A stretch of 59,835 nt of DNA from an uncultured Pseudomonadota bacterium (GCA_903951825.1 CAJBDJ010000017.1:1-59835), one strand, 5' to 3'; positions 19,387 to 29,674 are shown, numbered from the stretch's first letter. Program-made: numbers and translations. Notes: generated from the letters alone by a model not told the origin.

Positions 19387-19814
19387 TGCAGCGTCAGCGA
19401 CGAGGATTCAACCCGCGCCTGATGGCGGTCGTCGGCCGCCGATGCGTGGCGGCTGAGCAGCCGCCAGCCATGGGCGCCACGCCCATAGACATGGGTAACG
19501 TAGAGTGGGCCGTGCGGGTTCGGGTCGTCGCCGACGAAAAGGATTTCGGTCAAATGGTGAATGGCCAGCATACCGCCTTGCCAGCGGGCGACGGTTTCAG
19601 CCTGAACGCGCAAGGTAGTTGTGGCAAAAATACTGCGCCAGCTATCGCAGATCGGTGCCAGTCCGAGCAGGCGAATGCCGGTGGGGTGGACGCAGAGGCT
19701 TTCTTCTTCGTCCGACCAGACCTGCATCAGGAGGTCGGCATCGCCCCGGGCGACGAGCTGGTAGAAGCTTTGTTCAACATCGTCCGGTGAGGCGTAGGTG
19801 ACGGGCTTGCTCAT
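19383..19814 (-). CDS. NTF2-like (SnoaL/DUF4440-type) small protein
   Basis: A 143-residue protein from the ATG at 19814, chosen because it overlaps the waaF stop as ATGA and follows GGATAG. The sequence (DDVEQSFYQLVARGDADLLM, then WSDEEESLCVHPTGIRLLG, then strands ending TLRVQAETVARW and YVTHVYGRG) fits the NTF2/SnoaL fold, a cone-shaped ligand-binding or enzymatic scaffold. The function cannot be inferred. It sits between waaF and the YheT hydrolase with overlaps on both sides. Confidence 0.85.
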   Translation of the reverse strand: MSKPVTYASPDDVEQSFYQLVARGDADLLMQVWSDEEESLCVHPTGIRLLGLAPICDSWRSIFATTTLRVQAETVARWQGGMLAIHHLTEILFVGDDPNPHGPLYVTHVYGRGAHGWRLLSRHASAADDRHQARVESSSLTLH

Positions 19815-20890
19815 TGCACTATCCATTTCAGGCAGGCCGCCATGACCGTCTCAGGCGAAAGCTGCTTGAGGCAGTTCAGGTGACCCAGCGGACATTCTCG
19901 CTTGAAGCAGGGGCTGCAGTCGAGATTGAGGCTGAGAATGTTTGCCTGGTTCGAGAGGGGCGGCGTAAAGGCGGGCGACGACGAGCCGTAGAGGGCAACC
20001 AAAGGGCGATCGAGGGCGGCGGCAACGTGCATCAGGCCGGAATCGTTGCAGACGACAAGATCGGCCAGCGCCAGGAGATCGACGGCTTGACCGAGGGTCG
20101 TCGTGCCGCACAGGTTGCGGCAGAGTCCGGGGGCGAGATGCGAAATGGTGGCGGCCACGGCTTGATCTTTGGGCGATCCGAAGAGCCACACGGCGTAGCC
20201 GATGGCGCCGAGCTTTTTTGCCAGTTCGGCAAAGTGTTCGGCCGGCCAGCGCTTGGCCGGGCCATACTCGGCTCCCGGACAAAAGGCGACGATGCGCGGC
20301 GGGCGCTGAATGCCGAGTTCGTCCAGCGTCTTTTGCTGATCGTTGGCGGTCGAGCGGATTGTCGGGTGAGCAAGCGGCCTCGACAGGATGCTGCCGGGGA
20401 TTTCGGCGAGTTGCGCAAAACGTTCGACCATCAATGGCAGAGCGGCCGTGTCGAGTGCGTGGCGAATATTGATCAGACCGTAGCGCGACTCGCCGGTAAA
20501 GCCGATGCGCCGGGGAATGCCGGCGAGAAACGGCAGCAGCGCCGATTTCAGCGAATTGGGCAGAATATAAACCGCATTGTAGCGGTGGGTGGCGAGCCGG
20601 CGGGCGAGGCGCCAGCGCCGTGTGAGCGCTAATTCACCATGCCCGAAGGGGTTGTCGATGATTTGGCTGATTTCGCTCATCCGCTGCAAGACCGGAGCCA
20701 CCCAGCGAGGGGCGAGGGCGTCGATCTGCAGGCCGGGGTCGCTGGCTCGGAGTCGCGCAAACAAGGGTTGCGCCATGATCGTGTCGCCGATCCACGAGGG
20801 AGCAACCACCAGCGCTTTGCGTCGACCGCTGATCAAGCCTGGATTGGTGGTCACTGGCGGTACGGTAGAGGCCGGGGTGCTGGATTCCAC
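19811..20890 (-). CDS. waaF: ADP-heptose:LPS heptosyltransferase II
   Basis: A 359-residue GT9 glycosyltransferase adding the second heptose to the LPS inner core at the cytoplasmic face. It has a GTG start with GGGGA upstream. Family segments are KALVVAPSWIGDTIMAQPLF at the N terminus, CPGAEYGPAKRWPAEHFAEL, and the nucleotide-sugar region VCNDSGLMHVAAALDRPLVALYGSSSP. The C-terminal PCFKRECPLGHLNCL is a Cys-rich stretch common in WaaF. It lies between a zinc-finger gene and the NTF2-like gene. Confidence 0.94.
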   Translation of the reverse strand: MESSTPASTVPPVTTNPGLISGRRKALVVAPSWIGDTIMAQPLFARLRASDPGLQIDALAPRWVAPVLQRMSEISQIIDNPFGHGELALTRRWRLARRLATHRYNAVYILPNSLKSALLPFLAGIPRRIGFTGESRYGLINIRHALDTAALPLMVERFAQLAEIPGSILSRPLAHPTIRSTANDQQKTLDELGIQRPPRIVAFCPGAEYGPAKRWPAEHFAELAKKLGAIGYAVWLFGSPKDQAVAATISHLAPGLCRNLCGTTTLGQAVDLLALADLVVCNDSGLMHVAAALDRPLVALYGSSSPAFTPPLSNQANILSLNLDCSPCFKRECPLGHLNCLKQLSPETVMAACLKWIVQ

Positions 20891-20925
20891 TGCCCTATCC
20901 CCGGTAACCGATCACCGCCTTGCGT

Positions 20926-21114
20926 CTAGTGACCACCCTTCGGTGCTTCACCGGTGAAAACGTAGCGGGTACCACAGTAGGGGCAGGTCGTTGTGCCGGT
21001 TTTCAGGACGTCGAGAAAGACCCGCGGATGCAGGCTGGCCAAGGGGGCGCCCGGTGGCGGGCAGTGCAAGGGCAGGTCGTGGGCTGTGAGTTCAACCGTT
21101 CTGGAATCGGACAT
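20926..21114 (-). CDS. zf-CHCC domain small zinc-finger protein
   Basis: A 62-residue protein from the ATG at 21114 (MSDSRTVELTAHDLPLHCPP). It has a His-containing segment (LHPRVFLDV) and TCPYCGTRYVF, giving the C-H-C-C zinc-binding pattern of the zf-CHCC family related to complex I subunit NDUFS6. The bacterial role is not established. It is 16 bp downstream of ilvE and in the same direction, an arrangement that I recall as common in betaproteobacteria. Confidence 0.88.
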   Translation of the reverse strand: MSDSRTVELTAHDLPLHCPPPGAPLASLHPRVFLDVLKTGTTTCPYCGTRYVFTGEAPKGGH

Positions 21115-21130
21115 GATGTTCTTTCTGCGC

Positions 21131-22057
21131 TTAGATATAGGCCAACCAATCGTCGTGCTGAGCCGAACGGCCATAAACGACGTCGAAATAACGCGCCTGG
21201 ATTTTGGCGGTGATCGGCCCGCGATGGCCAACACCAATCTGCCGTCCATCGAGTTCGCGGATCGGCGTCACTTCGGCGGCGGTGCCGGTAAAGAAAGCTT
21301 CGTCGCAGCAATACACTTCATCGCGGGTGATGCGTTTTTCCTGAACCGAAAGGCCGAGCTCTTCGGCGATTTGCAAAACCGTGGCGCGGGTAATGCCCTC
21401 CAGGCAGGAGGTCAGATCCGGCGTGTAGAGCTTGCCTTTTTTGACGATGAAAAGATTCTCGCCGGCACCTTCGGCAACATAACCTTCAGGGTCGAGCAGC
21501 ATGGCTTCGTCGTAACCTTCGTTGGTTACTTCGTTATTGGCGAGAATGGAATTGATGTAGTGGCCGGAGGCTTTGGCGCGCACCATGGAGATATTCACAT
21601 GGTGGCGGGTGTAGCTCGACACCTTGACGCGAATACCTCGCTCCATCCCCTCTTCGCCGAGATAGGCGCCCCACGGCCAGGCGGCAATGGCGACATGAAC
21701 CTTGGCGCCTCTTGGCGAAACGCCCATCTTTTCCGAACCATAAAAGGCGATCGGGCGCAGATAGCCGGAATCGAGCTGATTGGCGCGCAGCACTTCCTTG
21801 TGTGCCTCATTGATCGTCGCGCGGTCGTAGGGCATGGCCATCTGGAAGATGTGGGCGGAGTTGAAGAGGCGCTCGGTGTGATCTTCGAGGCGGAAAATGG
21901 CGGTTCCGCGCTCGGTTTTGTAGGCGCGGACACCTTCGAAGACGCTCATGCCGTAGTGCAGCGAATGGGTGAGGACATGAGTGGTGGCTTCGCGCCAGGG
22001 CACGAGTCGGCCGTCTTGCCAAATAAATCCGTCGCGATCAGACATCGACATGGTCAT
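21131..22057 (-). CDS. ilvE: Branched-chain amino acid aminotransferase
   Basis: A class IV PLP aminotransferase catalysing the last step of Leu, Ile and Val synthesis. It has about 308 residues from the ATG at 22057; an ATG two codons later is equally possible. Motifs are GVRAYKTERGTAIFRLEDH, the PLP-lysine region MVRAKASGHYINSILANNE, the E-G-N-type loop YVAEGAGENLFIVKKG and CLEGITRATV. Length matches E. coli IlvE. It heads the leftward chain ilvE-zf-CHCC-waaF, and its promoter shares the 81-bp gap with nudJ. Confidence 0.96.
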   Translation of the reverse strand: MTMSMSDRDGFIWQDGRLVPWREATTHVLTHSLHYGMSVFEGVRAYKTERGTAIFRLEDHTERLFNSAHIFQMAMPYDRATINEAHKEVLRANQLDSGYLRPIAFYGSEKMGVSPRGAKVHVAIAAWPWGAYLGEEGMERGIRVKVSSYTRHHVNISMVRAKASGHYINSILANNEVTNEGYDEAMLLDPEGYVAEGAGENLFIVKKGKLYTPDLTSCLEGITRATVLQIAEELGLSVQEKRITRDEVYCCDEAFFTGTAAEVTPIRELDGRQIGVGHRGPITAKIQARYFDVVYGRSAQHDDWLAYI

Positions 22058-22138
22058 TTCTCCGTGGCGCACATATAAAAGCGCACAATTCTAGCCGAAT
22101 TTAGCAGGTAAAATAATTGCTTTGCCGCTAACCGACAC

Positions 22139-22585
22139 ATGATCTGGAAACCGAATGTCACCGTAGCCGCCGTCGTCCAACGCGATGGCAAGTTTCTTCT
22201 GGTCGAAGAAGAAACCGAATCCGGGCTCGCCTTCAATCAGCCGGCCGGCCATCTTGAAGCGGGCGAGGCGCTAGTTGCCGCTGTGGTTCGCGAGGCGCTG
22301 GAAGAAACCGCTTACCACTTCAAGCCAACTCACCTGATCGGCATTTATCACTGGCAACACCCGAACAAGGAGGTCACCTATCTGCGCTTCGCTTTCGGCG
22401 GCGAGTTGCGCGGTTTTGAGGCCGATCGCCGGCTCGATGCAGGCATCGTCGCTGCCCGCTGGTTGACGCTCGACGAGGTCAAGGCGACGCAGGCGCGTCA
22501 TCGCAGCCCGCTGGTTTTGCGTTGCATCGAGGACTTGATCGCCGGCAAGTCCTATCCGCTTGATTTGCTGGTGCATTACCCTTGA
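22139..22585 (+). CDS. nudJ: NUDIX hydrolase (NudJ-like)
   Basis: A 148-residue Nudix phosphohydrolase. The Nudix box is complete: GHLEAGEALVAAVVREALEE (Gly at start, REALEET at end, about residues 38-60). The lead segment TVAAVVQRDGKFLLVEEE is typical of NudJ (YmfB), which hydrolyses thiamine pyrophosphate derivatives and nucleoside tri- and diphosphates. Position just upstream of mnmA mirrors the E. coli nudJ-mnmA pairing and supports the name. Its stop overlaps the next start (TTGA). Confidence 0.9.
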   Translation: MIWKPNVTVAAVVQRDGKFLLVEEETESGLAFNQPAGHLEAGEALVAAVVREALEETAYHFKPTHLIGIYHWQHPNKEVTYLRFAFGGELRGFEADRRLDAGIVAARWLTLDEVKATQARHRSPLVLRCIEDLIAGKSYPLDLLVHYP

Positions 22586-23139
22586 GTCCACGGTTTCTTT
22601 TGTTGCTCGGGCTGGCCTTTGCCAGCGCCGTCCGGGGCGATGAAAGCGTGTCTGTTTGCCATGGCTACGGCTGCCTGGTGCAGGAAGATATCGCTTTCAC
22701 CGATGCCCGTCTGACGATGCTCGGCAATGCGCTGAAGCTGGCGGAAGACGCCGCAAGCGAGCGGGCAATTCTCGCCGGGGTGATCGGCCGGATGTACGCA
22801 TGGGCCGGCGAGCAATCGGACATCCGCAATGATCGCGGCGGCAATTACGCCGACGCGGGCATTCCCGGCAAGATGGATTGCATTGATCATTCAATCTCGA
22901 CAACGCGCCTGCTGGCGCTCCTCGCGGCGCGCGGCGATTTGCGCTGGCATCGCGTTCTGACGCCCGAGTCCCGCAAGTTTTTAAAGATTTTTGCCGCCCA
23001 CTGGTCGGCGGTCATTGCCGAGAATGGCGGCGACGAGGCGGCGCGCTTCGTGGTCGATAGCTGGTTTGTGGATAATGGTCAGCCGGCAGTGATCTTGCCG
23101 CTGGAAGAATGGAAGAAAGGAGCCGGGCCCGATGTCTAA
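22582..23139 (+). CDS. Exported hypothetical protein between nudJ and mnmA
   Basis: A 185-residue protein with a TTG start overlapping the nudJ stop. It has a likely Sec signal ([16 protein letters not shown], cleavage near residue 19). The mature part starts with [17 protein letters not shown], then an alpha-helical region. [19 protein letters not shown] supplies a third cysteine, and it ends with [20 protein letters not shown] do not recognise a named domain. It overlaps mnmA by 8 bp, so it is in one operon with nudJ and mnmA, but an exported product has no obvious link to tRNA thiolation. Confidence 0.8.
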   Translation: MSPRFLLLLGLAFASAVRGDESVSVCHGYGCLVQEDIAFTDARLTMLGNALKLAEDAASERAILAGVIGRMYAWAGEQSDIRNDRGGNYADAGIPGKMDCIDHSISTTRLLALLAARGDLRWHRVLTPESRKFLKIFAAHWSAVIAENGGDEAARFVVDSWFVDNGQPAVILPLEEWKKGAGPDV

Positions 23140-24229
23140 GGGGACTGTGGTGGTCGGCTTGTCCGGCGGGGTTGATTCCTCAGTCTCGGCCTGGTTGCTC
23201 AAAGAGCAAGGCTGGAACGTCATCGGCCTGTTCATGAAAAACTGGGAAGACGACGACACCGAGGACTATTGCTCGTCGCGCCAGGATCTGGTTGATGTGA
23301 TGAGCATTACCGATTGCCTAGGCATCGACGTTGAGGTCGTCAATTTTTCAGCAGAATACCGAACCCGGGTTTTTGCCGAGTTCCTCAGCGAATATCAGGC
23401 CGGGCGGACGCCCAATCCCGATGTGTTGTGCAATTCGGAAATCAAGTTCACCGCCTTTCTCGACCATGCCCTGCAGATGGGCGCCGACAAGATCGCTACC
23501 GGCCATTACGCCGGCGTGCGCGAGCTGAATGGCGAATTCCAGTTGCTGAAAGCCGAGGATGGCACCAAGGATCAGAGCTATTTTCTTTATCGACTGAATC
23601 AGGCGCAGCTGTCGAAAACGCTGTTTCCGCTCGCCAATTTATACAAGCGCGATGTGCGCAAGCTGGCCGCAGCGGCCGGTTTGCACGTGGCTGCGAAAAA
23701 GGACTCGACTGGCATCTGCTTCATCGGCGAGCGACCGTTCAAGGATTTTCTCAGCAATTATTTGCCGCCCAACAAGGGTGAAATTCGCCGTCTCGACGAC
23801 GGCAAAGTGATGGGCGAGCACGATGGGCTGATGTATCACACGCTCGGCCAGCGCAAGGGGCTGCACATTGGCGGCATCAAGGAGAAAGGGCGTGTCGGCG
23901 GCGGTGATCACGACGCCTGGTTTGTTGCGGCCAAGGACATCGAAAAAAACATCCTTTACGTCGTTCAGGGGCACGATCATCCGGCACTGCTCAAAGACAC
24001 CCTGGTGGCCGAGCAATTGTCCTGGATTTCACCGAAGGCGCCGCACCCGCACTGGGTCTACACTGCCCGGCCGCGTTACCGGACGAGTGACCAGGCCTGC
24101 GAAATCGAGCGTATTGATCCAAGCAGCTGCCGGATCAACTTTGCCCAGCCCCAGTGGGCGCTGACACCCGGCCAGTCAGTGGTGCTCTACGAAAGCCGGG
24201 TCTGTCTTGGCGGCGGGGTGATTTGCTGA
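23132..24229 (+). CDS. mnmA: tRNA-specific 2-thiouridylase MnmA
   Basis: Makes s2U34 in tRNA-Lys, Glu and Gln. It has 365 residues. The PP-loop ATP site is [15 protein letters not shown] (about 9-23). The catalytic cysteines are Cys100 (in [12 protein letters not shown]) and Cys196 (in STGICFIGE), matching the E. coli Cys102/Cys199 pair. C-terminal domains include [13 protein letters not shown]. Complete, coupled to the upstream hypothetical gene, and followed after 59 bp by the DUF1513 gene. Confidence 0.97.
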   Translation: MSKGTVVVGLSGGVDSSVSAWLLKEQGWNVIGLFMKNWEDDDTEDYCSSRQDLVDVMSITDCLGIDVEVVNFSAEYRTRVFAEFLSEYQAGRTPNPDVLCNSEIKFTAFLDHALQMGADKIATGHYAGVRELNGEFQLLKAEDGTKDQSYFLYRLNQAQLSKTLFPLANLYKRDVRKLAAAAGLHVAAKKDSTGICFIGERPFKDFLSNYLPPNKGEIRRLDDGKVMGEHDGLMYHTLGQRKGLHIGGIKEKGRVGGGDHDAWFVAAKDIEKNILYVVQGHDHPALLKDTLVAEQLSWISPKAPHPHWVYTARPRYRTSDQACEIERIDPSSCRINFAQPQWALTPGQSVVLYESRVCLGGGVIC

Positions 24230-24288
24230 TGCCGCGAATGCCGGCGGTCGGTGCTGACTGCCGTGCGGTGAACAGGAAGGCAAGGACG

Positions 24289-25416
24289 ATGGGCGCACAA
24301 GATTCTCTGTCGAGGCGGGATTTTCTCGCTATCACCGCATTGGCGTTCGCCGGAAACTCCTGGGCAAATCCGCCGGCAATCCCGTCGCACGGCAAGATCG
24401 GGAGCGTGATCGGTTTTGGCAAGGCGCAAGACAATAAGCGTTATTTCATCAGTACGGTCGATTTCGAAGGGCAGCAAAAAGGCGTTCGCTGGCAGTCCGA
24501 CATTGACTTTTTTGGTCATGGTTTCATGCCCAACCCGAGGCGCCCGCACTTGGCCGTCGTTGCCGAGAAACATGGCCGGGGATGCATTGAATGGGACATG
24601 GCAGCGCGCAAGGTGACGCGGGCGTTATCTATAGTAGGGGAGCGCCAGTTTTACGGGCATGGCGTTTTCACGCCCGATGCGAAACACCTGTTATTGGTCG
24701 AAACCGTGGTTGAGGATGGCAGTTACCGAGGGGTGATTTCGATTCGTGATGGCACCAGTTACGAATTGCTTGGCGAATTTCCCAGCTACGGAGCCGCACC
24801 GCACGATGTGATTCTGATTGATGGCGGCAAAACACTGGTAGTGACCAATGGCGGTGGCGTATTGAATGGCGGCGATACGCCCTGTGTCTGCTTTGTCGAT
24901 GTCAAGACGCGGGCACTCAGGCGCCGGGTGGAGGTGCCCGGCGGGCGCATGAACGCGGGGCATCTGGCCTTGACGTTGCAAGGCGGACTGGTGGTTGTTT
25001 CGGCGCCAAGAACGGGTATTGCCGAAGATTCCGGAGATTTTTTCGGCGGGATCAGCTTTGCCTTGCCCGGACAGGAACTCCATGCCGCCGAAGATGACAT
25101 CATCCGAGCAATGAAGGGAGAGACATTGAGCCTGGCCATTCACCAGCCGTCGATGGTGGTGGCGGCAACCAGTCCTGCGGGGGGATTATTGACCTTCTGG
25201 GATCTGCGCAGCGGCAAGTTGATCAAGGCAAGCAGGGAGTTTCAAGGGCCGCGAGGCGTTAGTGTGACGCTGAACGGGCGCTATTTTGTTCTGACCTACG
25301 GCAAGCAAGGTCATGCCGTCTTGATTGATACGCAAACCCTGCAGACGGTCGAGGAGAGCTATGTCGAGCGCACCTTGATTTCCGGTTCGCATAACTTCGT
25401 CCACTTTCTGGCATAA
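24289..25416 (+). CDS. DUF1513 protein with twin-arginine-like leader
   Basis: A 375-residue protein from the ATG at 24289, with AAGGA upstream; an earlier ATG at 24229 overlaps the mnmA stop but lacks that site. The leader MGAQDSLSRRDFLAITALAF has an S-R-R-D-F-L motif, consistent with Tat export of a folded protein. The body looks like a seven-bladed beta-propeller (repeated GHGVFTPDAKHLLLVE, GAAPHDVILIDGGKTLVVTNGG, NAGHLAL, GVSVTLNGRYFVLTYG). DUF1513 members often sit with imelysin/iron-uptake genes in other bacteria, but no such neighbours are here. Biochemical function unknown. Confidence 0.88.
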   Translation: MGAQDSLSRRDFLAITALAFAGNSWANPPAIPSHGKIGSVIGFGKAQDNKRYFISTVDFEGQQKGVRWQSDIDFFGHGFMPNPRRPHLAVVAEKHGRGCIEWDMAARKVTRALSIVGERQFYGHGVFTPDAKHLLLVETVVEDGSYRGVISIRDGTSYELLGEFPSYGAAPHDVILIDGGKTLVVTNGGGVLNGGDTPCVCFVDVKTRALRRRVEVPGGRMNAGHLALTLQGGLVVVSAPRTGIAEDSGDFFGGISFALPGQELHAAEDDIIRAMKGETLSLAIHQPSMVVAATSPAGGLLTFWDLRSGKLIKASREFQGPRGVSVTLNGRYFVLTYGKQGHAVLIDTQTLQTVEESYVERTLISGSHNFVHFLA

Positions 25417-25445
25417 ATCACGCCTCCCGTTCTGTCGCTGATTTA

Positions 25446-26054
25446 TCAGTCGTGCGGAATCGTTTCCGCCAGCGAAGGGCGCTGCAGCAGTTTGCCGTAC
25501 AGCTTGTCGAGATTCGGGTGAGTTTGTTTCCATTGAATTTCGGCGAAGCGGAATTCGAGGTAACCAAGTGCCGCGCCAGTGGCGATGTCAGCCAGCGAAA
25601 AATGCGTGCCGGTGCAGAAAGGCTTGTCGCCCAGTTGCTCCGACATGAAGGCGAGGCTGCGGGTGATTTTTTCATGCTGCCGGGCAATCCACGAGACGCT
25701 TTGCTCCTGCTGCGGGCGTTTGGCTTCGAGAAAGGCGGCGGCTGCCGCATCGCAAATACCATCGGCCAGTGCTTCCCAGCGCTTGACTTCGATCCGTTCG
25801 CGATTCGCTGCCGGAAACAGCTTGTTGTTGGGCGTGACGCTGTCAATGTATTCAACAATCACGCGTGAATCGAACAGCGGGGTTTCGTCGTCGAGCAGCA
25901 AGACCGGAATTTTGCCCAGCGGATTGAGGTTGGGAACCTTGCTTGTGGAGAGCCACGGCGAGTCCACGACAAACTCGACTTCGATTTTCTTTTCGACCAG
26001 TACCGCTCGGACTTTTCGTACGTAGGGACTGGTGTGGGAGCCGATTAGTTTCAT
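25446..26054 (-). CDS. Glutathione S-transferase family protein
   Basis: A 202-residue GST. The N-terminal thioredoxin-like domain begins MKLIGSHTSPYVRKVRAVLV, with Ser8 as the likely glutathione-activating residue, and has the cis-Pro loop KIPVLLLDD and DSRVIVEYID. The helical C-terminal domain includes FCTGTHFSLADIATGAALGY, the N-capping box region. Substrate unknown. It is convergent with the DUF1513 gene. An 8-bp inverted repeat (ATAAATCA/TGATTTAT) spans the 29-bp gap between them. Confidence 0.93.
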   Translation of the reverse strand: MKLIGSHTSPYVRKVRAVLVEKKIEVEFVVDSPWLSTSKVPNLNPLGKIPVLLLDDETPLFDSRVIVEYIDSVTPNNKLFPAANRERIEVKRWEALADGICDAAAAAFLEAKRPQQEQSVSWIARQHEKITRSLAFMSEQLGDKPFCTGTHFSLADIATGAALGYLEFRFAEIQWKQTHPNLDKLYGKLLQRPSLAETIPHD

Positions 26055-26128
26055 CTTATGCTCTTTAACTTGGGAGCCCGATTATAGCTGATGGTGGCTG
26101 ATGGCAAAGCGGTGTGCAGGGCGGGTAA

Positions 26129-27541
<1,413 letters not shown>

Positions 27542-27550
27542 GGAGCACGC

Positions 27551-27868
27551 ATGTCGTTTGCTGACAACCTGAAGAAACTGCCCGGCATTTCGCATCTGGC
27601 GGCGCTCAACCTGCTCGATGAGAACGAAAACATTGTCGCCAGCATCGAGAACAAGGCTGGTAGCCAAGGTTCGCTGGCGGTATACAACCATCTGGCACAA
27701 ACCTATGGTTCGCTTAATCATGAGGCGGCGAAAAAGGGGATCGAACTCTTTGCCGAACATGGCGACGACGAGCGCGCCAATCCCGGCAAACATCCGAATA
27801 TCGCGCGCCTGATGGCAATTGAAAAAGGTGCCCCGGCCTTGCGCGTCAAGCATGTTTTCGCCGTTTGA
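27551..27868 (+). CDS. DUF2322 family protein
   Basis: A 105-residue soluble protein with the family pattern MSFADNLKKLPGISHLAALN, then IENKAGSQGSLAVYNHLA, then NPGKHPNIARL. DUF2322 has no known function. The gene follows purB by 9 bp and is probably co-transcribed with it. No membrane segment, cysteine pair or enzymatic motif is visible. Confidence 0.88.
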   Translation: MSFADNLKKLPGISHLAALNLLDENENIVASIENKAGSQGSLAVYNHLAQTYGSLNHEAAKKGIELFAEHGDDERANPGKHPNIARLMAIEKGAPALRVKHVFAV

Positions 27869-28023
27869 AGATCGGTTAAAAGGCTTCACTGTCAGCGTGA
27901 AAAATGATCAGTCTGACGGTGGTCAAGAGCAATTCGGGAAAGATACAATTTGCCGGTATTAAAAAGTCGGTTAGCGGCAACCCCGCGCCGACCTGTTTTT
28001 GTCATCAACACCCACGGAGAATC

Positions 28024-28482
28024 ATGATGAAATCAAAACTGCTGCTCGCCTTGCTCGCCGTTTCATTGAGCGCTACCGCCAACGCCCAGGTCAAGCCGGA
28101 GGACGCCATCAAATGGCGTCAGTCAGCGTATGCCACGATGGGATGGAGCATGTCCCGTATCAAGGCCAATGTTGAGGGAACCTACAACAAGGATGACGTG
28201 ATCAAGGCCGCCAACGTGATTCAGGCGATTGCCAATTCCGGTATGGGCGCTCTCTATTTGCCGGGTACCGACAAGGGGACGGGCTGGGAAGCGACGCGCG
28301 CCAAGGCGGAAATCTGGACGGACAAGGAAAAGTTGGGCAAGGTGGCGATGGCTTTCAACAAGGAAGCCAATGAAATGGCCAAGGTTGCCGCGACGGGTGA
28401 CGCGGCTGCGGTCAAGGAGCAGATGGGCAAGTTGGGCGGCACCTGCAAGGGATGTCACGATGATTTCAAGGCTAAAAAATAA
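28024..28482 (+). CDS. Cytochrome c' (periplasmic)
   Basis: A 152-residue class II c-type cytochrome. The signal peptide is MMKSKLLLALLAVSLSATANA, with ATG at 28024 after an ACGGAGA-like site. A four-helix bundle follows and the C-terminal heme site CKGCHDDF (C-x-x-C-H) is close to the end, as in cytochrome c'. Such proteins bind NO and protect against nitrosative stress, or act in electron transfer. A terminator follows, and then a cytochrome b561-like gene that may be its membrane partner. Confidence 0.93.
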   Translation: MMKSKLLLALLAVSLSATANAQVKPEDAIKWRQSAYATMGWSMSRIKANVEGTYNKDDVIKAANVIQAIANSGMGALYLPGTDKGTGWEATRAKAEIWTDKEKLGKVAMAFNKEANEMAKVAATGDAAAVKEQMGKLGGTCKGCHDDFKAKK

Positions 28483-28508
28483 GAGCCTGACCAGCGGCTG
28501 ACCGCAAC

Positions 28509-28531
28509 AGGCGCCTGCGGGCGCCTTTTTT
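28509..28531 (+). terminator. Terminator after cytochrome c' gene
   Basis: AGGCGCC-TGCG-GGCGCCT stem running into six T, between the cytochrome c' and cytochrome b genes. Some read-through may serve the downstream gene, which starts 16 bp later. Confidence 0.85.
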
Positions 28532-28546
28532 ACGAATTTTCAAGGG

Positions 28547-29248
28547 ATGGCATTGATGAGCACGCAACGAATTCGTCTTTGGGATTTACCGACCCGCCTT
28601 TTTCACTGGTTGCTCGTCCTCGCTATTGCAGCCTCGGTAGTCAGCGGCCAACTGGGCGGCAATCTGATTGATTGGCACGGGAAAATCGGACTATTTATTC
28701 TCGGTTTGATCGTATTTCGCCTGGTCTGGGGCTTGATCGGCTCTACCTACGCACGGTTCACGCAGTTTTTCCCGACGCCGGCGAGGCTCAGGGCCTATCT
28801 ACGTGGCGAGTGGCACGGCGTTGGCCATAATCCGCTCGGCGCCTTGTCGGTTTTCGGGTTGATCGGCTTGATTGGCTTGCAGGTTGTCTCCGGGCTCTTT
28901 TCCAACGATGACATCAGCTTTGTCGGACCTTTGTTCGATCTCGTCAGTCGGGATTTGAGCAACCAGCTCACCGGTCTGCACAAACTGTCGTCGAATGGAC
29001 TGTTTGTCCTGATCGGGCTCCATGTCGCAGCAATTGCTTTTTACGCGCATGTCAAAAAAGATAATTTGATCAAGCCGATGGTGGTCGGCTGGAAAGAAAC
29101 GGTTGACGCTAAAGAAGCTACTGGCGGCGGTGTTGTTGCGCTGTTGGTGGCGTTGATGCTCGCTGCGGCCGTAGTGTACGCCGCCAGTGGCGCGCTGCTT
29201 GCACCACCGCCCCCGGCGCCGCCGGCGGCAGAAACGCCGAACTGGTAA
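28547..29248 (+). CDS. Cytochrome b561-type membrane protein
   Basis: A 233-residue di-heme cytochrome b domain protein. It opens with IRLWDLPTRLFHWLLV (heme-ligand His in TRLFHW). Four helices follow, with likely ligand histidines in DWHGKIGL, LTGLHKLSSNG and IGLHVAAIAFY. There is an extra C-terminal helix and an alanine/proline-rich tail. An alternative ATG at 28556 exists. Such proteins exchange electrons between the quinone pool and a periplasmic cytochrome, and the cytochrome c' gene next door is the natural candidate (inference). Confidence 0.9.
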   Translation: MALMSTQRIRLWDLPTRLFHWLLVLAIAASVVSGQLGGNLIDWHGKIGLFILGLIVFRLVWGLIGSTYARFTQFFPTPARLRAYLRGEWHGVGHNPLGALSVFGLIGLIGLQVVSGLFSNDDISFVGPLFDLVSRDLSNQLTGLHKLSSNGLFVLIGLHVAAIAFYAHVKKDNLIKPMVVGWKETVDAKEATGGGVVALLVALMLAAAVVYAASGALLAPPPPAPPAAETPNW

Positions 29249-29391
29249 ATTCCCGGCAGGGCAGACAACGCCGGGCTGGCCGATCAAAAGCTTATGTCCC
29301 TTGTTGCTGGCTTGATCGTGGTCTATGGCTGAATTGGCGCAAAAAACCGGCTTCCGCTGACAAATGGCTTCGGATAGAATTCGTAGGCCAT

Positions 29392-29467
29392 GGGGGTGTA
29401 GCTCAGTTGGGAGAGCGATTGGTTCGCAATCAATAGGCCGGCGGTTCGATCCCGCCCATCTCCACCA
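29392..29467 (+). tRNA. tRNA-Ala (anticodon CGC)
   Basis: A 76-nt cloverleaf. The acceptor GGGGGTG/CATCTCC includes the G3:U70 pair that is the alanine identity element. The D arm is GCTC...GAGC. The anticodon stem ATTGG/TCAAT holds loop TTCGCAA with anticodon CGC (reads GCG). The T arm is GGCGG-TTCGATC-CCGCC, and the CCA end is encoded. The terminator follows 8 nt later. Confidence 0.95.
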
Positions 29468-29474
29468 GTAATTT

Positions 29475-29501
29475 AAAGCCCGGACTTGCTCCGGGCTTTT
29501 T
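29475..29501 (+). terminator. Terminator after tRNA-Ala
   Basis: AAAGCCCGGA-CTTGC-TCCGGGCTTT hairpin ending in a T run immediately after the tRNA gene. Confidence 0.88.
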
Positions 29502-29674
29502 CATGGCAGAAAGGCTTCGTGGGTGGCGCGAATTGTGTTGCCGACGGGAGAAATTGAGTTGGTGCCCGAAAGCGCTTTCGAAGATGCGATCCTGCACGAT
29601 GCAGTATTTTTCGACGCTTTCCCGGTGCGAGCTTTGGCGATTTGGGTTTTTTTGCCGCAACTGGTGGCAAGCAC

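Noticed and set aside
25413-25446. Inverted repeat ATAAATCA/TGATTTAT between the DUF1513 and GST genes as a terminator
   Set aside because: The loop is 18 nt, the stem is A/T rich, and there is no T tract on either side. Too weak to call.
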